Positions 42,629 to 51,455 are shown, counted from the first letter of the stretch. The stretch: DNA of 64,000 nucleotides from Geodermatophilus sp. DSM 45219 (GCF_900104025.1 NZ_FNIQ01000003.1:310001-374000), one strand, 5' to 3'. Notes: generated by a model from the sequence alone, not told the origin. Numbers and translations: made by a program.

Positions 42629-43867
42629 TCAGCTCAACGGCGACCTCGGCAGGATCCGGTCGCTGACGATGCGCTTCTGGATCTCGCTGGTGCCCTCGAA
42701 GATCGTGGTGAGCCGGGCGTCGCGCCAGTGCCGCTCGACCTGGCGCTCGGTGGTGTAGCCGTTGCCGCCGTGCAGCTGCATGGCCTGGTTGGTGACCCGC
42801 ACCGACATCTCGGTGGCCTCCAGCTTCACCATCGCCGCCTCCCGCTCGCAGGGGACGCCGACGTCGAGCAGGTGGGCGACCTGCCGGTAGAAGGCGCGGG
42901 CCTGCTCGACCTGCGCGGCCATCTCGGCGACGGCGAAGCGCAGTGCCTGGAAGTCGCCGATCGGGTGGCCGAACTGCTCGCGCTCCTGCAGGTAGAGCAC
43001 CGAGTCCTCCAGCGCGGCCCGGGCGAGCCCGACGGCGCGGGCAGCGGTGTGCACCCGGGCGGTGTTGAGGAACAGCTGCGCCTGGGCGAACCCGGCCCGC
43101 GTGGCGTCCGCGCCCTGCTCGTCGCTCGCGGCCGCCTCGTCGATCACGTTCCCCCGCGGGATGCGGACGCCGTCGAAGGTGAGGTCCCAGGTGAGGAAGC
43201 CGTGGTAGCCGATCTTGTCGATCGGCGAGCCGGTCAGGCCGGCGGGGAACGAGCCGCGCTCCTTCTCCAGCAGCAGGTTGACCAGCCCGGCCGAGCGGCG
43301 TTCGCCCGGCCCGGGGTCGCGCTCGCGGACCAGCACCTGGATGAAGTCGGCGGCCTCGGCGTTGCCGCACCAGCGCTTGCGGCCGGTGACCACCCACTCG
43401 TCGCCGTCGGGCACCGCGCGGGTGGACACCCCGGCGAGGTCGGAGCCGGCGTCGGGCTCGGACAGGGCGATGGCGCCGATCCACTCCCCGCGGGCGCTGC
43501 GGGCCAGCAGCTCACGACGGGGGCCGGCGTCGGCCAGCGCCGTCCCCAGGCCCTGCGCGCGGGCGAGGATGCTGGCGGTGCTCATCCAGGCGCGGGCCAG
43601 CTCCTCGCTGACCATGCAGTACTCGAAGACGCCGAGGCCCAGGCCGCCGTGCTCGGCCGGGACGGTGATGCCGAAGTACCCGAGCTCGGCCAGCCGGGAC
43701 AGCAGGGACGCCGGGATGAGGCCCTTCTGCGGGTCGAGCTCGTCGGCGACCGGCAGCACCTCGTCCATGGCGAACCGGCGGGCCTGCAGCTGCAGCGCCT
43801 CGCGCTCGGGCGTGTGCCACGGTGGCAGCAGCGCGGGCGGCTGGGGCGGCACGAACTCGGGCGTCAT
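42629..43867 (-). CDS. Acyl-CoA dehydrogenase
   Basis: A 412-residue flavoenzyme that makes the alpha-beta double bond of acyl-CoA. FAD-binding and substrate stretches are YFGITVPAEHGGLGLGVFEY, AIALSEPDAGSDLAGVSTRA and MQLHGGNGYTTERQVERHWR. The catalytic Glu lies in TTIFEGTSEIQKRIVSDRIL (about E391). The start MTPEFVPPQP is Pro-rich. No beta-oxidation partner is adjacent, so chain length or branched substrate cannot be assigned, though the bkd operon and acetoacetate-CoA ligase elsewhere in the window fit branched-chain or lipid catabolism. Confidence 0.9.
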   Translation of the reverse strand: MTPEFVPPQPPALLPPWHTPEREALQLQARRFAMDEVLPVADELDPQKGLIPASLLSRLAELGYFGITVPAEHGGLGLGVFEYCMVSEELARAWMSTASILARAQGLGTALADAGPRRELLARSARGEWIGAIALSEPDAGSDLAGVSTRAVPDGDEWVVTGRKRWCGNAEAADFIQVLVRERDPGPGERRSAGLVNLLLEKERGSFPAGLTGSPIDKIGYHGFLTWDLTFDGVRIPRGNVIDEAAASDEQGADATRAGFAQAQLFLNTARVHTAARAVGLARAALEDSVLYLQEREQFGHPIGDFQALRFAVAEMAAQVEQARAFYRQVAHLLDVGVPCEREAAMVKLEATEMSVRVTNQAMQLHGGNGYTTERQVERHWRDARLTTIFEGTSEIQKRIVSDRILPRSPLS

Positions 43868-44027
43868 CGTCAGCGGTCCCTCTCCTCGGGCGGTCGGTCA
43901 CCTCCCCGGTTCCCCGCCCGCGCCTGCAGAACCCCGTCCACTCCCGGCTGCGGGGCGAGACGGCGACCGCTCAGCTGCTCGGTGAGCCGGCGCCGTGTCC
44001 TGAAGGCTGCCTATGGGACAGCCGAGC

Positions 44028-44405
44028 TCAGCCGTCTGAGGACTGTGCCGAACGCCGCTCGGCGAGGCGCTGACGCGATCGCGCACGTCCGAAGGTGGCC
44101 TCGAACCTGCCTCCTGCAAGCAAGCCCTCCGCTCGCTTGACCATCCGCGAGACCTTCTCCAACTCGCTTGGCAGATCGGCCAGCCGGACGAAGTGGTCCT
44201 CGTACAGGGGTGCCAGCGGGGCGAGGCCGTCCGGGCGCACCAACGGCTCCAGGCGTGGTAGCCAAGAGGTCTCTTCGTCGAACTGATCGTCGTAGACGTC
44301 CTGCTCTCTGATCCACTGCAGGAGTTCGGCTAACGACTCCTCGAGCAACTCGATGCGCCGTCGAGCGTCCGCCTCGTCCACGCGGCGAGTATGGGCGGTA
44401 ACCAT
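44028..44405 (-). CDS. Unrecognised 125-aa charged protein
   Basis: ATG at 44405 gives a 125-residue soluble protein. The N-terminal half looks helical and acidic (RRIELLEESLAELLQWIREQ, DVYDDQFDEETSWLPRLEPL); the C-terminal tail is Arg-rich and may bind nucleic acid. There is no Cys. The base composition and codon use are clearly less GC-rich than the neighbours, suggesting a later arrival. The frame is open upstream to 44642, but that part overlaps the next gene and looks non-coding. No family recognised. Confidence 0.5.
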   Translation of the reverse strand: MVTAHTRRVDEADARRRIELLEESLAELLQWIREQDVYDDQFDEETSWLPRLEPLVRPDGLAPLAPLYEDHFVRLADLPSELEKVSRMVKRAEGLLAGGRFEATFGRARSRQRLAERRSAQSSDG

Positions 44406-44464
44406 GACGTCGGACTGTCCCTGGGTGGGCCGCTCAGAGCGACTTCGGGGACGATCGCCACCAA

Positions 44465-44785
44465 CTATCGCCAGCGTTCGCCCCTCCGCCCGCCACCCCA
44501 ACGACTGGTTCCACACAGCCGGGCAAGCCACCGGCGGAACAGGGGTGAGTTCACCAGCAGCAAGCCGAGTAGGCCGCCGATGCCGACAGCCGCGCCCGTC
44601 ACTGCGTCGTCGAAGGCCAGGTAGCTCAGCCCGGCGAGGCAAGCGATCTGCAGAAGCCCCGCGCCGACGATCCCGCGCCAGGGCAGCCCCGGTGGCGTGC
44701 GACCGCTTCGAGAGGGCGGCTCGTCACGCTGGTCCACGTCAGGCGAACCCAGCGGGCCGAAAGCGGCCTGGCTTCGTGTGCTCAC
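44465..44785 (-). CDS. Small membrane protein, unrecognised
   Basis: A 106-residue protein from GTG at 44785. A polar Pro/Arg-rich N-terminal 35 residues lead to two membrane helices (GIVGAGLLQIACLAGLSYLA and AVGIGGLLGLLLVNSPLFRR) and a basic Gly/Arg tail. Positive residues suggest both ends stay in the cytoplasm. Like its neighbour it uses more A/T-ending codons than the window average. No family recognised. It may be expressed together with the 125-aa gene, 59 nt further on. Confidence 0.5.
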   Translation of the reverse strand: MSTRSQAAFGPLGSPDVDQRDEPPSRSGRTPPGLPWRGIVGAGLLQIACLAGLSYLAFDDAVTGAAVGIGGLLGLLLVNSPLFRRWLARLCGTSRWGGGRRGERWR

Positions 44786-44901
44786 GTCCGTTCACCCCCT
44801 CAGGCGACGAACGCGGCTCACGGCCACTCGTCCCTTGAAGCGTTGGTGCTGTGCGTAGCCTCATCAGCCCGAACGGTCCGAGTCCTCGATGAGCCTCGCG
44901 G

Positions 44902-44921
44902 GGCGTTCCCGCGGGAACGCC
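44902..44921 (-). terminator. Perfect 20-bp palindrome after the hydrolase gene
   Basis: GGCGTTCCCGCGGGAACGCC is its own reverse complement and lies 30 nt past the stop of the alpha/beta hydrolase gene, also extended by imperfect flanks (CGAGG / CCTCG). Likely terminator of the ligase-hydrolase operon; it also sits at the edge of the lower-GC patch. Confidence 0.55.
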
Positions 44922-44951
44922 TCGCGGCCCGACGTCCAACCCGGGGAGCTC

Positions 44952-45722
44952 TCACTCCCGGCCGAGGAACTCCTCGATGACGGCGACGAGCGCGGGCGGG
45001 GTCTCGTACATCGCGTAGTGACCCGCATCGGCGAGGACGACGAGCTCGGCACCCGGGTGGGTCTCCAGCCAGGTGGCCCGCATCGCGTCCTCCCCCAGCG
45101 CCGGGTCGTGCCGGCCGACGACGCAGAGCACCGGCACCCGCCCGGCCACGGCCCCGACCGCGGACGAGACGTCCTCGTCCGCCCAGGCGGTGAGGTAGTC
45201 GGCGAACGCCGCGGGATCGCAGGCGTCGAGCGAGTGCTGGACCAGCCCGTCGACGAACCGGCGGGGCAGCCGGTTGCCGGTGGTGAGGTCGATGATCGCG
45301 TACCTGCTGCCCCGGTCCCGTGCTGCGCCGCCGAAGAGGCCGCGGGCCTCCTGGTCGAACGGCGTCGGCCCGGCGGGCACGCCGCTGACGGCCACCAGCC
45401 GACGGACCCGGTCGGGGGCATCGGCCAGCACCTGCTGGGCGAACTTCCCACCCATCGAGTGCCCGACGACGGAGAACCGGTCCCAGCCCAGGCGGTCAGC
45501 GAGCTCCAGGGCGTCGGCGGCCACCTCGGCGACGGTGTGCTCGCCGGGCTCGTCCCTCCGGGCGCCGTAGCCGCGCAGGTCGGGGAAGGCCCACGTGTAC
45601 ACCTCCGGGTCCACCAGGTCGGGCAGCTGACCCCACCCCTCAGCCGAGCCGAACCAGCCGTGCAGCGCGAGGACCCGGTGCTCCCCGTGCCCGACCGTGC
45701 GGACGCCGTCTCCGCTCGTCAC
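44952..45722 (-). CDS. Alpha/beta hydrolase
   Basis: A 256-residue alpha/beta-hydrolase-fold protein. The nucleophile elbow is VVGHSMGGKFAQQ (S89), the oxyanion HG is in VLALHGWFGSAEGW, the acid is in VVGRHDPALG and the His is in LADAGHYAMYETPP. Substrate classes include esters, C-C bonds and lactones. GTG at 45722 overlaps the acetoacetate-CoA ligase stop (GTGA), so both are in one operon, which hints at a role in acyl or ester turnover. Confidence 0.88.
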   Translation of the reverse strand: MTSGDGVRTVGHGEHRVLALHGWFGSAEGWGQLPDLVDPEVYTWAFPDLRGYGARRDEPGEHTVAEVAADALELADRLGWDRFSVVGHSMGGKFAQQVLADAPDRVRRLVAVSGVPAGPTPFDQEARGLFGGAARDRGSRYAIIDLTTGNRLPRRFVDGLVQHSLDACDPAAFADYLTAWADEDVSSAVGAVAGRVPVLCVVGRHDPALGEDAMRATWLETHPGAELVVLADAGHYAMYETPPALVAVIEEFLGRE

Positions 45723-47719
45723 CTCGTCCCCCTCTGCCGGGCCAGCCGGACGTAGTGCTCGACCGCGGCCGGGTCGTCGACCGCACCGACGTTGAGCGCC
45801 TTCGCCGGGTCGACGCCCTGGAAGAGCCGCTTGAGCGGGACCTCCAGCCGCTTGCCGGTGCGGGTGTGCGGCACGGCGGGGACGACGAGCACCTCGTCCG
45901 GCACGTGGCGCGGGCTGGCCTGGGACCGGATGGCCGCCTTGATCCGGGCGACCAGGTCCTCGCTCAGCTCCTCGCCGTCCGCCAGCTCGACGAACAGCGG
46001 CATCCAGTAGCCGCCGTCGCGCTGCTCGACTCCCAGGACGACGCAGTCGACGACCTCCGGGACCGACTCGACGGCGGCGTAGATGTCCGCCGTCCCCATC
46101 CGGACGCCGCCCCGGTTGAGCGTGGAGTCCGAGCGGCCGGTGATGACGCAGGTGCCGCGCCCGGTGACCTCCATCCAGTCGCCGTGCCGCCAGACGCCGG
46201 GCCAGGGCTCGAAGTACGCCTCGCGGTAGCGGGACCCGTCGGGGTCGTTCCAGAAGTACAGCGGCATCGTCGGCATCGGCTCGGTGATGACCAGCTCGCC
46301 CAGCTCGCCGACCACCGGGCGGCCCTCCTCGTCCCAGGCGGCCGCGGCGACGCCGAGCATCGGGCGCTGCAGCTCACCGGCGGTGACCGGCAGCAGCAGC
46401 GAGCTGCCGATGAAGCCCGTGGCGACGTCGGTGCCGCCGGACAGCGAGCCGAGGAAGACGTCGGGCTTCACCGCGTCGTAGACCCAGGTGTACGCCGAGG
46501 CCGGCAGCGGGGAGCCGGTCGACCCGATCGACCGCAGCGCCGCCAGGTCGTGGGTCTCCCCCGGCCGGACGCCGGCCTTCTCGCAGGCCGTGAGGTAGCC
46601 GGCGCTGGTGCCCAGGTAGGTGATGCCGGTCCGCGCCGCGAGGGCGAACTGCGCGTCGACCGACGGGTACGCGGGCGCGCCGTCGTACACGACCACCGTG
46701 GCGCCGGACAGCAGCGCCGACGCGGAGATGTTCCACATGATCCAGGCGGTGGAGGCGTACCAGGAGAAGCGGTCGCCGGGGCCGATGTCCATGTGCAGCC
46801 CGGCCTGCTTGCGCTGCTCGAGGACGACGCCACCGTGCCCGTGCACGATCCCCTTGGGCAGCCCGGTGGTGCCCGACGAGTAGACGATCCACAGCGGGGC
46901 GTCGAAGGGCAGCGCCTCGACGACCGGCTCCTGCCCGTCGGCCACCGCGTCGGCCCAGCTCAGCGCGCCGTCCGGGACCTCGTCCGGGTGGAGCCGGGGG
47001 ACGGCGATCGTCGTCCGCACGCTCGGCAGGGCCTCCCGCAGCTCGGCCACCACGTCGCGCCGGTCGTACTCCCTGCCGTTGAACCGGTAGCCGTCGACGG
47101 CGACGAGCACGGTGGGCTCGATCTGCGCGAACCGGTCCAGCACGCTGCGGGTGCCGAAGTCCGGCGCGCAGGAGGACCAGACCGCGCCGACCGCCGCCGC
47201 GCCGAGGAAGGCGACGACCGCCTCAGGGACGTTCGGCAGGTAGCCGGCCACCCGGTCGCCGCGCTGGACGCCGAGCCGGCGCAGCGTGGCGGCGAAGGCC
47301 CCGACCTGCTCGCGCAGCTGCGCCCAGCTGGTCTCGACCGGCTCGGCGTCCTCGGCGACGGCGATCAGCGCGGGACCGTCCGGGTCGACCGTGCCGTCGG
47401 CGGCGTGCCGCAGCGCCTGCTCGGCGAAGTTGACCGTCGTCCCGGGGAACCACTCGGCGCCGGGCATCTCGCGGCGGGTGAGCACCCGGTCGTCCGGGAC
47501 GCCGGGCAGCACGCCGGACCAGTCGGCCACCTCGGCCCAGAACTGGTCGAGGTGCTCGACCGACCAGCGCCAGATCGCGTCGTAGTCCGCCGGGTCGCCG
47601 AAGTCGAGGCCCCGACGGCTGGAGACCCGGTCGGCGAACTGGGCGAGGCGGGTGGCCCGGATGGACTCGGGCGTGGGCCGCCAGAGGACCTCCGGCTCCG
47701 CAGACGTGTCGTCGCTCAC
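45719..47719 (-). CDS. Acetoacetate-CoA ligase
   Basis: An AMP-forming ligase of 666 residues that makes acetoacetyl-CoA from acetoacetate, ATP and CoA. The P-loop-like motif is IVYSSGTTGLPKGIVHGHGG; others are WSSCAPDFGTRSVLDRF, STAWIMWNISASALLSG and the acylation Lys region HTRTGKRLEVPLKRLFQG. The N-terminal domain HLDQFWAEVADWSGV is that of acetoacetyl-CoA/acetyl-CoA synthetases. Length and the VFLGSLSGGTDVATGFIGSS stretch favour acetoacetate. GTG at 47719 is the start chosen. It lets the cell use ketone bodies or recycle acetoacetate from Leu breakdown. Confidence 0.9.
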   Translation of the reverse strand: MSDDTSAEPEVLWRPTPESIRATRLAQFADRVSSRRGLDFGDPADYDAIWRWSVEHLDQFWAEVADWSGVLPGVPDDRVLTRREMPGAEWFPGTTVNFAEQALRHAADGTVDPDGPALIAVAEDAEPVETSWAQLREQVGAFAATLRRLGVQRGDRVAGYLPNVPEAVVAFLGAAAVGAVWSSCAPDFGTRSVLDRFAQIEPTVLVAVDGYRFNGREYDRRDVVAELREALPSVRTTIAVPRLHPDEVPDGALSWADAVADGQEPVVEALPFDAPLWIVYSSGTTGLPKGIVHGHGGVVLEQRKQAGLHMDIGPGDRFSWYASTAWIMWNISASALLSGATVVVYDGAPAYPSVDAQFALAARTGITYLGTSAGYLTACEKAGVRPGETHDLAALRSIGSTGSPLPASAYTWVYDAVKPDVFLGSLSGGTDVATGFIGSSLLLPVTAGELQRPMLGVAAAAWDEEGRPVVGELGELVITEPMPTMPLYFWNDPDGSRYREAYFEPWPGVWRHGDWMEVTGRGTCVITGRSDSTLNRGGVRMGTADIYAAVESVPEVVDCVVLGVEQRDGGYWMPLFVELADGEELSEDLVARIKAAIRSQASPRHVPDEVLVVPAVPHTRTGKRLEVPLKRLFQGVDPAKALNVGAVDDPAAVEHYVRLARQRGTR

Positions 47720-47760
47720 GACAGCACCTTGCCACTCGTGCTCGCCCTCCGGCGGCCACC

Positions 47761-47815
47761 GGGTGTGCCCGCGTCGCGCCCAGGAGGCCGGCGGGACCAC
47801 GATGTGGGCACACCC
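47761..47815. repeat. 10-bp inverted repeat GGGTGTGCCC between divergent genes
   Basis: GGGTGTGCCC at 47761-47770 is exactly complementary to GGGCACACCC at 47806-47815. The same TGTGCCCG / CGGGCACA arms occur at 57838-57867 with another loop. Both lie in gaps between divergent genes, which fits a shared operator or a dispersed repeat. Confidence 0.45.
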
Positions 47816-47882
47816 CGCGCCGAGGCCGGGCACGGGTCGGCCGAGGGGCGCGTGCCGGCGTCCGGCGACATGATGGGGTCCC

Positions 47883-48287
47883 ATGAGCGACGAGGGCGGT
47901 GCCGAGCGGAACGTGCTGGGCGGCCCGCTGCAGCCGTGCGGCACGGACCCGATGACCGGCTTCTACCGCACCGGGTCCTGCACCAGCGGGCCCGAGGACC
48001 TGGGCAGCCACACCGTGTGCGCCGTCGTCTCGGCGGAGTTCCTGGCCCTGCAGCGCGAGCTGGGCAACGACCTGTCCACCCCGCGGCCGGAGTACGGCTT
48101 CCCCGGCCTGAAGCCCGGCGACCGCTGGTGCGTGGTGGCCGCGCGGTGGCTGCAGGCCTACCAGGCGGGCGCGGCGGCCGGCGTCGTCCTGGCGGCCACC
48201 AACGCCCGCGCGCTGGAGGTCGTCCCGCTGGAGGCCCTGCGCCAGCACGCGGTCGACGTCCCCGACGACCTGAGCAGCCTGGATTGA
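47883..48287 (+). CDS. DUF2237 family protein
   Basis: A 134-residue soluble protein with the DUF2237 core: NVLGGPLQPCGTDPMTGFYR, TGSCTSGPEDLGSHTVCAVV, FLALQRELGNDLSTPRPEYG and FPGLKPGDRWCVVAARWLQA. Three or four conserved Cys and acidic residues may form a metal site. Function unknown in the family, which is widespread in bacteria and algae. ATG at 47883. It is divergent from the acetoacetate-CoA ligase. Confidence 0.88.
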   Translation: MSDEGGAERNVLGGPLQPCGTDPMTGFYRTGSCTSGPEDLGSHTVCAVVSAEFLALQRELGNDLSTPRPEYGFPGLKPGDRWCVVAARWLQAYQAGAAAGVVLAATNARALEVVPLEALRQHAVDVPDDLSSLD

Positions 48288-48300
48288 GGAGGCCCCCTCC

Positions 48301-48471
48301 GTGAGCGACCTGCTGGACACCCCGCTCAGGCGGCCGGCCGGCGACGCCCGCCGACGACGGTGTGCGCGGATGCGCAGTTCCGCCGGGCCAGACCGCGCAT
48401 CGGCGCACTCCGTCAGGCGACTCCGCCCGCTTCAGATCCGGCGCGCGACCGAGGAGGTCCTGGCCCGGTGA
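48301..48471 (+). CDS. Possible 56-aa ORF or gene remnant
   Basis: GTG at 48301 has GAGGAGG about 9 nt upstream and the frame reads VSDLLDTPLRRPAGDARRRR, then an Arg-rich stretch, with its TGA overlapping the next start (GTGA). A 14-bp inverted repeat (48362-48408) lies inside it. The strong ribosome site and stop-start overlap look like a real gene, but the composition looks like translated repeat. It may be a gene disrupted by the repeat. No family recognised. Confidence 0.25.
   Translation: MSDLLDTPLRRPAGDARRRRCARMRSSAGPDRASAHSVRRLRPLQIRRATEEVLAR
48362..48408. repeat. 14-bp inverted repeat upstream of the reductase gene
   Basis: GTGCGCGGATGCGC at 48362-48375 pairs with GCGCATCGGCGCAC at 48395-48408 with one mismatch. 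It lies between the DUF2237 and Rv2466c-like genes and could be a terminator or dispersed element. Confidence 0.5.
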
Positions 48472-49187
48472 GCGACGCCGACCTGCACTTCTGGTTCGAC
48501 CCGGTCTGCCCGTTCGCCTGGATGACCAGCAAGTGGGTGCGCATGGTCGCCGAGCAGCGCGAGTACCGCGTGGAGTGGCGGCTCATCTCGCTCCGCCTGC
48601 TCAACCGGCACGTCGACTACGACGCGCAGTTCCCGCCCGAGTACGAGGCCGGCCACACCGCCGGGCTGCACCTGCTCCGGGTCGCCGCCCGCGCCCGCGC
48701 CGAGCACGGCCCCCAGGCGCTCGACCCGCTCTACGCCACGCTCGGTCGGCACGTCTTCGAGGACCCGGCCGGCCAGCCGCCGCCGGAGCGGGCCACCAGC
48801 CGCGCGTTCCTCGAGCAGGTCCTCGCCGAGGCCGGCCTGCCGGCCGACCTCGGCGCCGCCGTCGAGGACCCGTCGTGGGACGCCGTGATCCAGGAGGAGA
48901 CCGACGCCGCCCTGGCGCTCACCGGCAAGGACGTCGGGACGCCGATCCTGCAGTTCCGCCCGCCCGGCGGAGCGGCCTTCTTCGGCCCGGTGATCAGCCG
49001 GCTGCCCAGCCCCGAGGACGCCGTCGCGCTGTGGGACCACGTCGTCGCCCTGGCCGGCTTCCCGGGGTTCGCCGAGCTCAAGCGGAGCCTGCGCGAGCGG
49101 CCCCAGCTGCCGGCGTTCGGCGTCCGCCCGGGCGAGGCCGGCCTGCAGGAGGACTGGCACGGGGGCAGCCGCCGCCAGCACCGCTGA
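48468..49187 (+). CDS. Rv2466c-like DsbA-family reductase lacking the second active-site Cys
   Basis: A 239-residue thioredoxin-fold protein with helical insert, like the mycothiol-linked nitroreductase Rv2466c of mycobacteria. The start DADLHFWFDPVCPFAWMTSK, LLNRHVDYDAQ, VGTPILQFRPPGG and AAFFGPVISRLPSPEDAVAL match that family. Rv2466c has CPWC, but here the site reads C14-P-F-A17, so the resolving Cys is gone. It may still form a mixed disulphide with mycothiol on C14. GTG at 48468 follows GAGGAGGT. The substrate is unknown. Confidence 0.85.
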   Translation: MSDADLHFWFDPVCPFAWMTSKWVRMVAEQREYRVEWRLISLRLLNRHVDYDAQFPPEYEAGHTAGLHLLRVAARARAEHGPQALDPLYATLGRHVFEDPAGQPPPERATSRAFLEQVLAEAGLPADLGAAVEDPSWDAVIQEETDAALALTGKDVGTPILQFRPPGGAAFFGPVISRLPSPEDAVALWDHVVALAGFPGFAELKRSLRERPQLPAFGVRPGEAGLQEDWHGGSRRQHR

Positions 49188-49221
49188 GCGACCGCCGGCG
49201 GCCCCCGTCGGCGAGGGCGAC

Positions 49222-49240
49222 TAAGGTGAGGCTGGCCTAC
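49222..49240 (+). promoter_or_regulatory. IdeR/DmdR iron box upstream of the permease operon
   Basis: TAAGGTGAGGCTGGCCTAC matches 14 of 19 positions of the actinobacterial iron box TTAGGTTAGGCTAACCTAA and lies 26 nt before the first permease start. Iron-loaded IdeR or DmdR would repress the operon here. Confidence 0.7.
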
Positions 49241-49266
49241 CTCGCTGTCTGCCCCGGGAGCCGCTC

Positions 49267-50361
49267 GTGTCCTCGTCGACCGACGCCGCCCCGCGGCAGC
49301 GTCCGGGCGGCCTCGGGAACCCCGGCGGGGACCGGTCGGCCGGCCGGGGCGGCCTGACCGCGCAGCGCCGCACCCGGCTGCTCGGCCTGCTCCTGCTGCT
49401 CGTGCTCGTGGGGGTCGCCGCGACGCTCAGCATCGCCGTCGGCTCCCGCAGCATCGGTCTCGGCTCGGTGTGGCAGGCACTGACCGACCCCGGCGTGCCG
49501 ACCGAGGAGACGGTGATCGTCCGGGAGCTGCGGGTCCCGCGCACCGCCCTCGGCCTCATGGTCGGCATGGCCCTCGGCCTCGCCGGCGCGCTGGCCCAGG
49601 GCCACACCCGCAACCCGCTGGGCGACCCCGGCCTGCTCGGCATCACGTCCGGCGCCTCGCTCGGCGTCGTCCTGGCCATCTACCTGCTCGGCGTCGGCAC
49701 GCCCGCCGGCTACGTCTGGTTCGCCTTCGCCGGCGCGCTGCTGGGCACCGTGCTGGTCTTCGCGCTCGGCTCGGCCGGCCGCGGCGGTGCCTCCCCGGTC
49801 ACCCTGGCGCTGGCCGGGGCCGCGCTGTCGGCGCTGTTCTACGCCCTGGTCCGGGCGATCCTGGTCAGCGACACCGACAGCCTCGACGCCTTCCGCTTCT
49901 GGGTGGTCGGCGCGCTGGCCGGCCGCGGCGCCGACGTCGCCTGGCAGGTGGCGCCCTTCATCGTCGCCGGCCTGCTGCTCGCCCTGGTCAACGCCCCGGC
50001 GCTGGACCTGCTCGGGCTCGGCGAGGACGTCGCCCGCGGCCTGGGCCAGCGGGTGTGGCTCGCCCGGGCGGTCGGCCTCGCGGCCGTGACCCTGCTCTGC
50101 GGCGCGGCGACGGCGGCCTGCGGGCCGATCGCCTTCGTCGGGCTGGTCGTGCCGCACGTCGTCCGGGCGTTCACCGGCCCGTCGCACCGCTGGCTGGTCC
50201 CCTGCTCCGGCCTGCTCGGGGCCGTCCTGCTGCTGCTCGCCGACGTGGTCGGCCGGGTCGTCGTCCGCCCGGGCGAGCTGCAGGTCGGCATCGTGCTCGC
50301 GCTCATCGGGGCGCCCTTCTTCATCGCGCTGATCCGCCGCCGCCGGCTGGCGAGCACGTGA
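49267..50361 (+). CDS. Iron-siderophore ABC permease (FecCD family), first subunit
   Basis: A 364-residue membrane permease with about ten helices of the BtuC/FecCD type. Marks are LRVPRTALGLMVGMALGLAG, TRNPLGDPGLLGITSGASLG, and the ATPase-docking loop region AACGPIAFVGLVVPHVVRAF. The N-terminal 30 residues are polar. GTG at 49267, 26 nt past an iron box. Its stop overlaps the second permease start (GTGA). The two permeases form the channel for a ferric siderophore. Confidence 0.92.
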   Translation: MSSSTDAAPRQRPGGLGNPGGDRSAGRGGLTAQRRTRLLGLLLLLVLVGVAATLSIAVGSRSIGLGSVWQALTDPGVPTEETVIVRELRVPRTALGLMVGMALGLAGALAQGHTRNPLGDPGLLGITSGASLGVVLAIYLLGVGTPAGYVWFAFAGALLGTVLVFALGSAGRGGASPVTLALAGAALSALFYALVRAILVSDTDSLDAFRFWVVGALAGRGADVAWQVAPFIVAGLLLALVNAPALDLLGLGEDVARGLGQRVWLARAVGLAAVTLLCGAATAACGPIAFVGLVVPHVVRAFTGPSHRWLVPCSGLLGAVLLLLADVVGRVVVRPGELQVGIVLALIGAPFFIALIRRRRLAST

Positions 50362-51455
50362 CGCAGCTCGAGCAACGGACTGCCGCCGAGACCCGGGTCC
50401 ACCAGCCCGGGGAGACCACCGTCCGCGTCGGCCCGGTGTCCGGCCGGGTCCGCTGGCGCCAGGTGACGGTGGTGGTGGGGGCCGCCGTCGCCGTCGTCCT
50501 GCTCGGCGCGGCCAGCCTCGGGCGCGGTGACTTCCCGATCGGGCTGACCGACGTGCTGCGCACCCTGGTGGGGCTCGGCGAGGACACCCAGGAGTTCATC
50601 GTGCTGGAGCTGCGGGCTCCGCGGATCGTCGTGGGCGCCCTCGTCGGGCTGGCCCTCGGCGTGGCCGGCGCGCTGTTCCAGACCTTCGCGCGCAACCCGC
50701 TGGCCTCCCCCGACGTCCTCGGCATCACCCAGGGCGCCTCGGCCGGCGCGGTCGCGGCCATCGTGCTGGGCGGGACGGCGGGCGGCTCCGGGCTGCTCGG
50801 CGGCCTCGGCGTCCCCCTGGCGGCGCTGCTCGGCGCGCTCGTCACCGGCCTGCTGCTGCTGGTGCTGGCCTGGCGCAGCGGCATCGACGGGTACCGCATG
50901 GTGCTGGTCGGCATCGCGCTGTGGGCGGTGGCCGCGGCCGTCACCGACTGGCTGCTCACCCGCGCCGAGATCTACGACGCCGCCACCGCCTACGTCTGGA
51001 TCACCGGCTCGCTCAACGCCCGCACCTGGGGCGAGGCGGTACCGCTGCTGGTCGCCCTCGCCGTCCTGCTGCCCGCCGCGCTGGCCACCAGCCGGGCGCT
51101 GGGCGTCGTCCAGTTCGGCGACGACACCGCCCGGGGCCTGGGCGTGCGGCTGGTGCCCACCCAGGCGGTGGTCGTGCTCGTGGCCGTCGCGCTCACCGCC
51201 GCCGCGGTGGCCGCCGCCGGGCCGATCGCCTACGTCGCGCTGGTCGTGCCGCAGGTCGCGATCCGGCTCACCGGCGGAGCGCGGCCCCCGCTGCTGGCCT
51301 CGGGCCTGGTCGGTGCCGCCCTCGTCGTCGGCGCCGACCTGCTCACCCGCACCGTGCTCCCCCAGGCGCTGCCGGTCGGTGTGCTCACCGCCGCCGTCGG
51401 GGCGCCCTACCTGCTCTGGCTCCTCGTCCGCGGAAGGCGGCGATCGACGCTATGA
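50358..51455 (+). CDS. Iron-siderophore ABC permease (FecCD family), second subunit
   Basis: A 365-residue permease partner. Motifs: [60 protein letters not shown] and [20 protein letters not shown]. About ten helices. GTG at 50358 overlaps the upstream stop and its own stop overlaps the ATPase start (ATGA), so the three proteins are made in step. Confidence 0.92.
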   Translation: MTQLEQRTAAETRVHQPGETTVRVGPVSGRVRWRQVTVVVGAAVAVVLLGAASLGRGDFPIGLTDVLRTLVGLGEDTQEFIVLELRAPRIVVGALVGLALGVAGALFQTFARNPLASPDVLGITQGASAGAVAAIVLGGTAGGSGLLGGLGVPLAALLGALVTGLLLLVLAWRSGIDGYRMVLVGIALWAVAAAVTDWLLTRAEIYDAATAYVWITGSLNARTWGEAVPLLVALAVLLPAALATSRALGVVQFGDDTARGLGVRLVPTQAVVVLVAVALTAAAVAAAGPIAYVALVVPQVAIRLTGGARPPLLASGLVGAALVVGADLLTRTVLPQALPVGVLTAAVGAPYLLWLLVRGRRRSTL

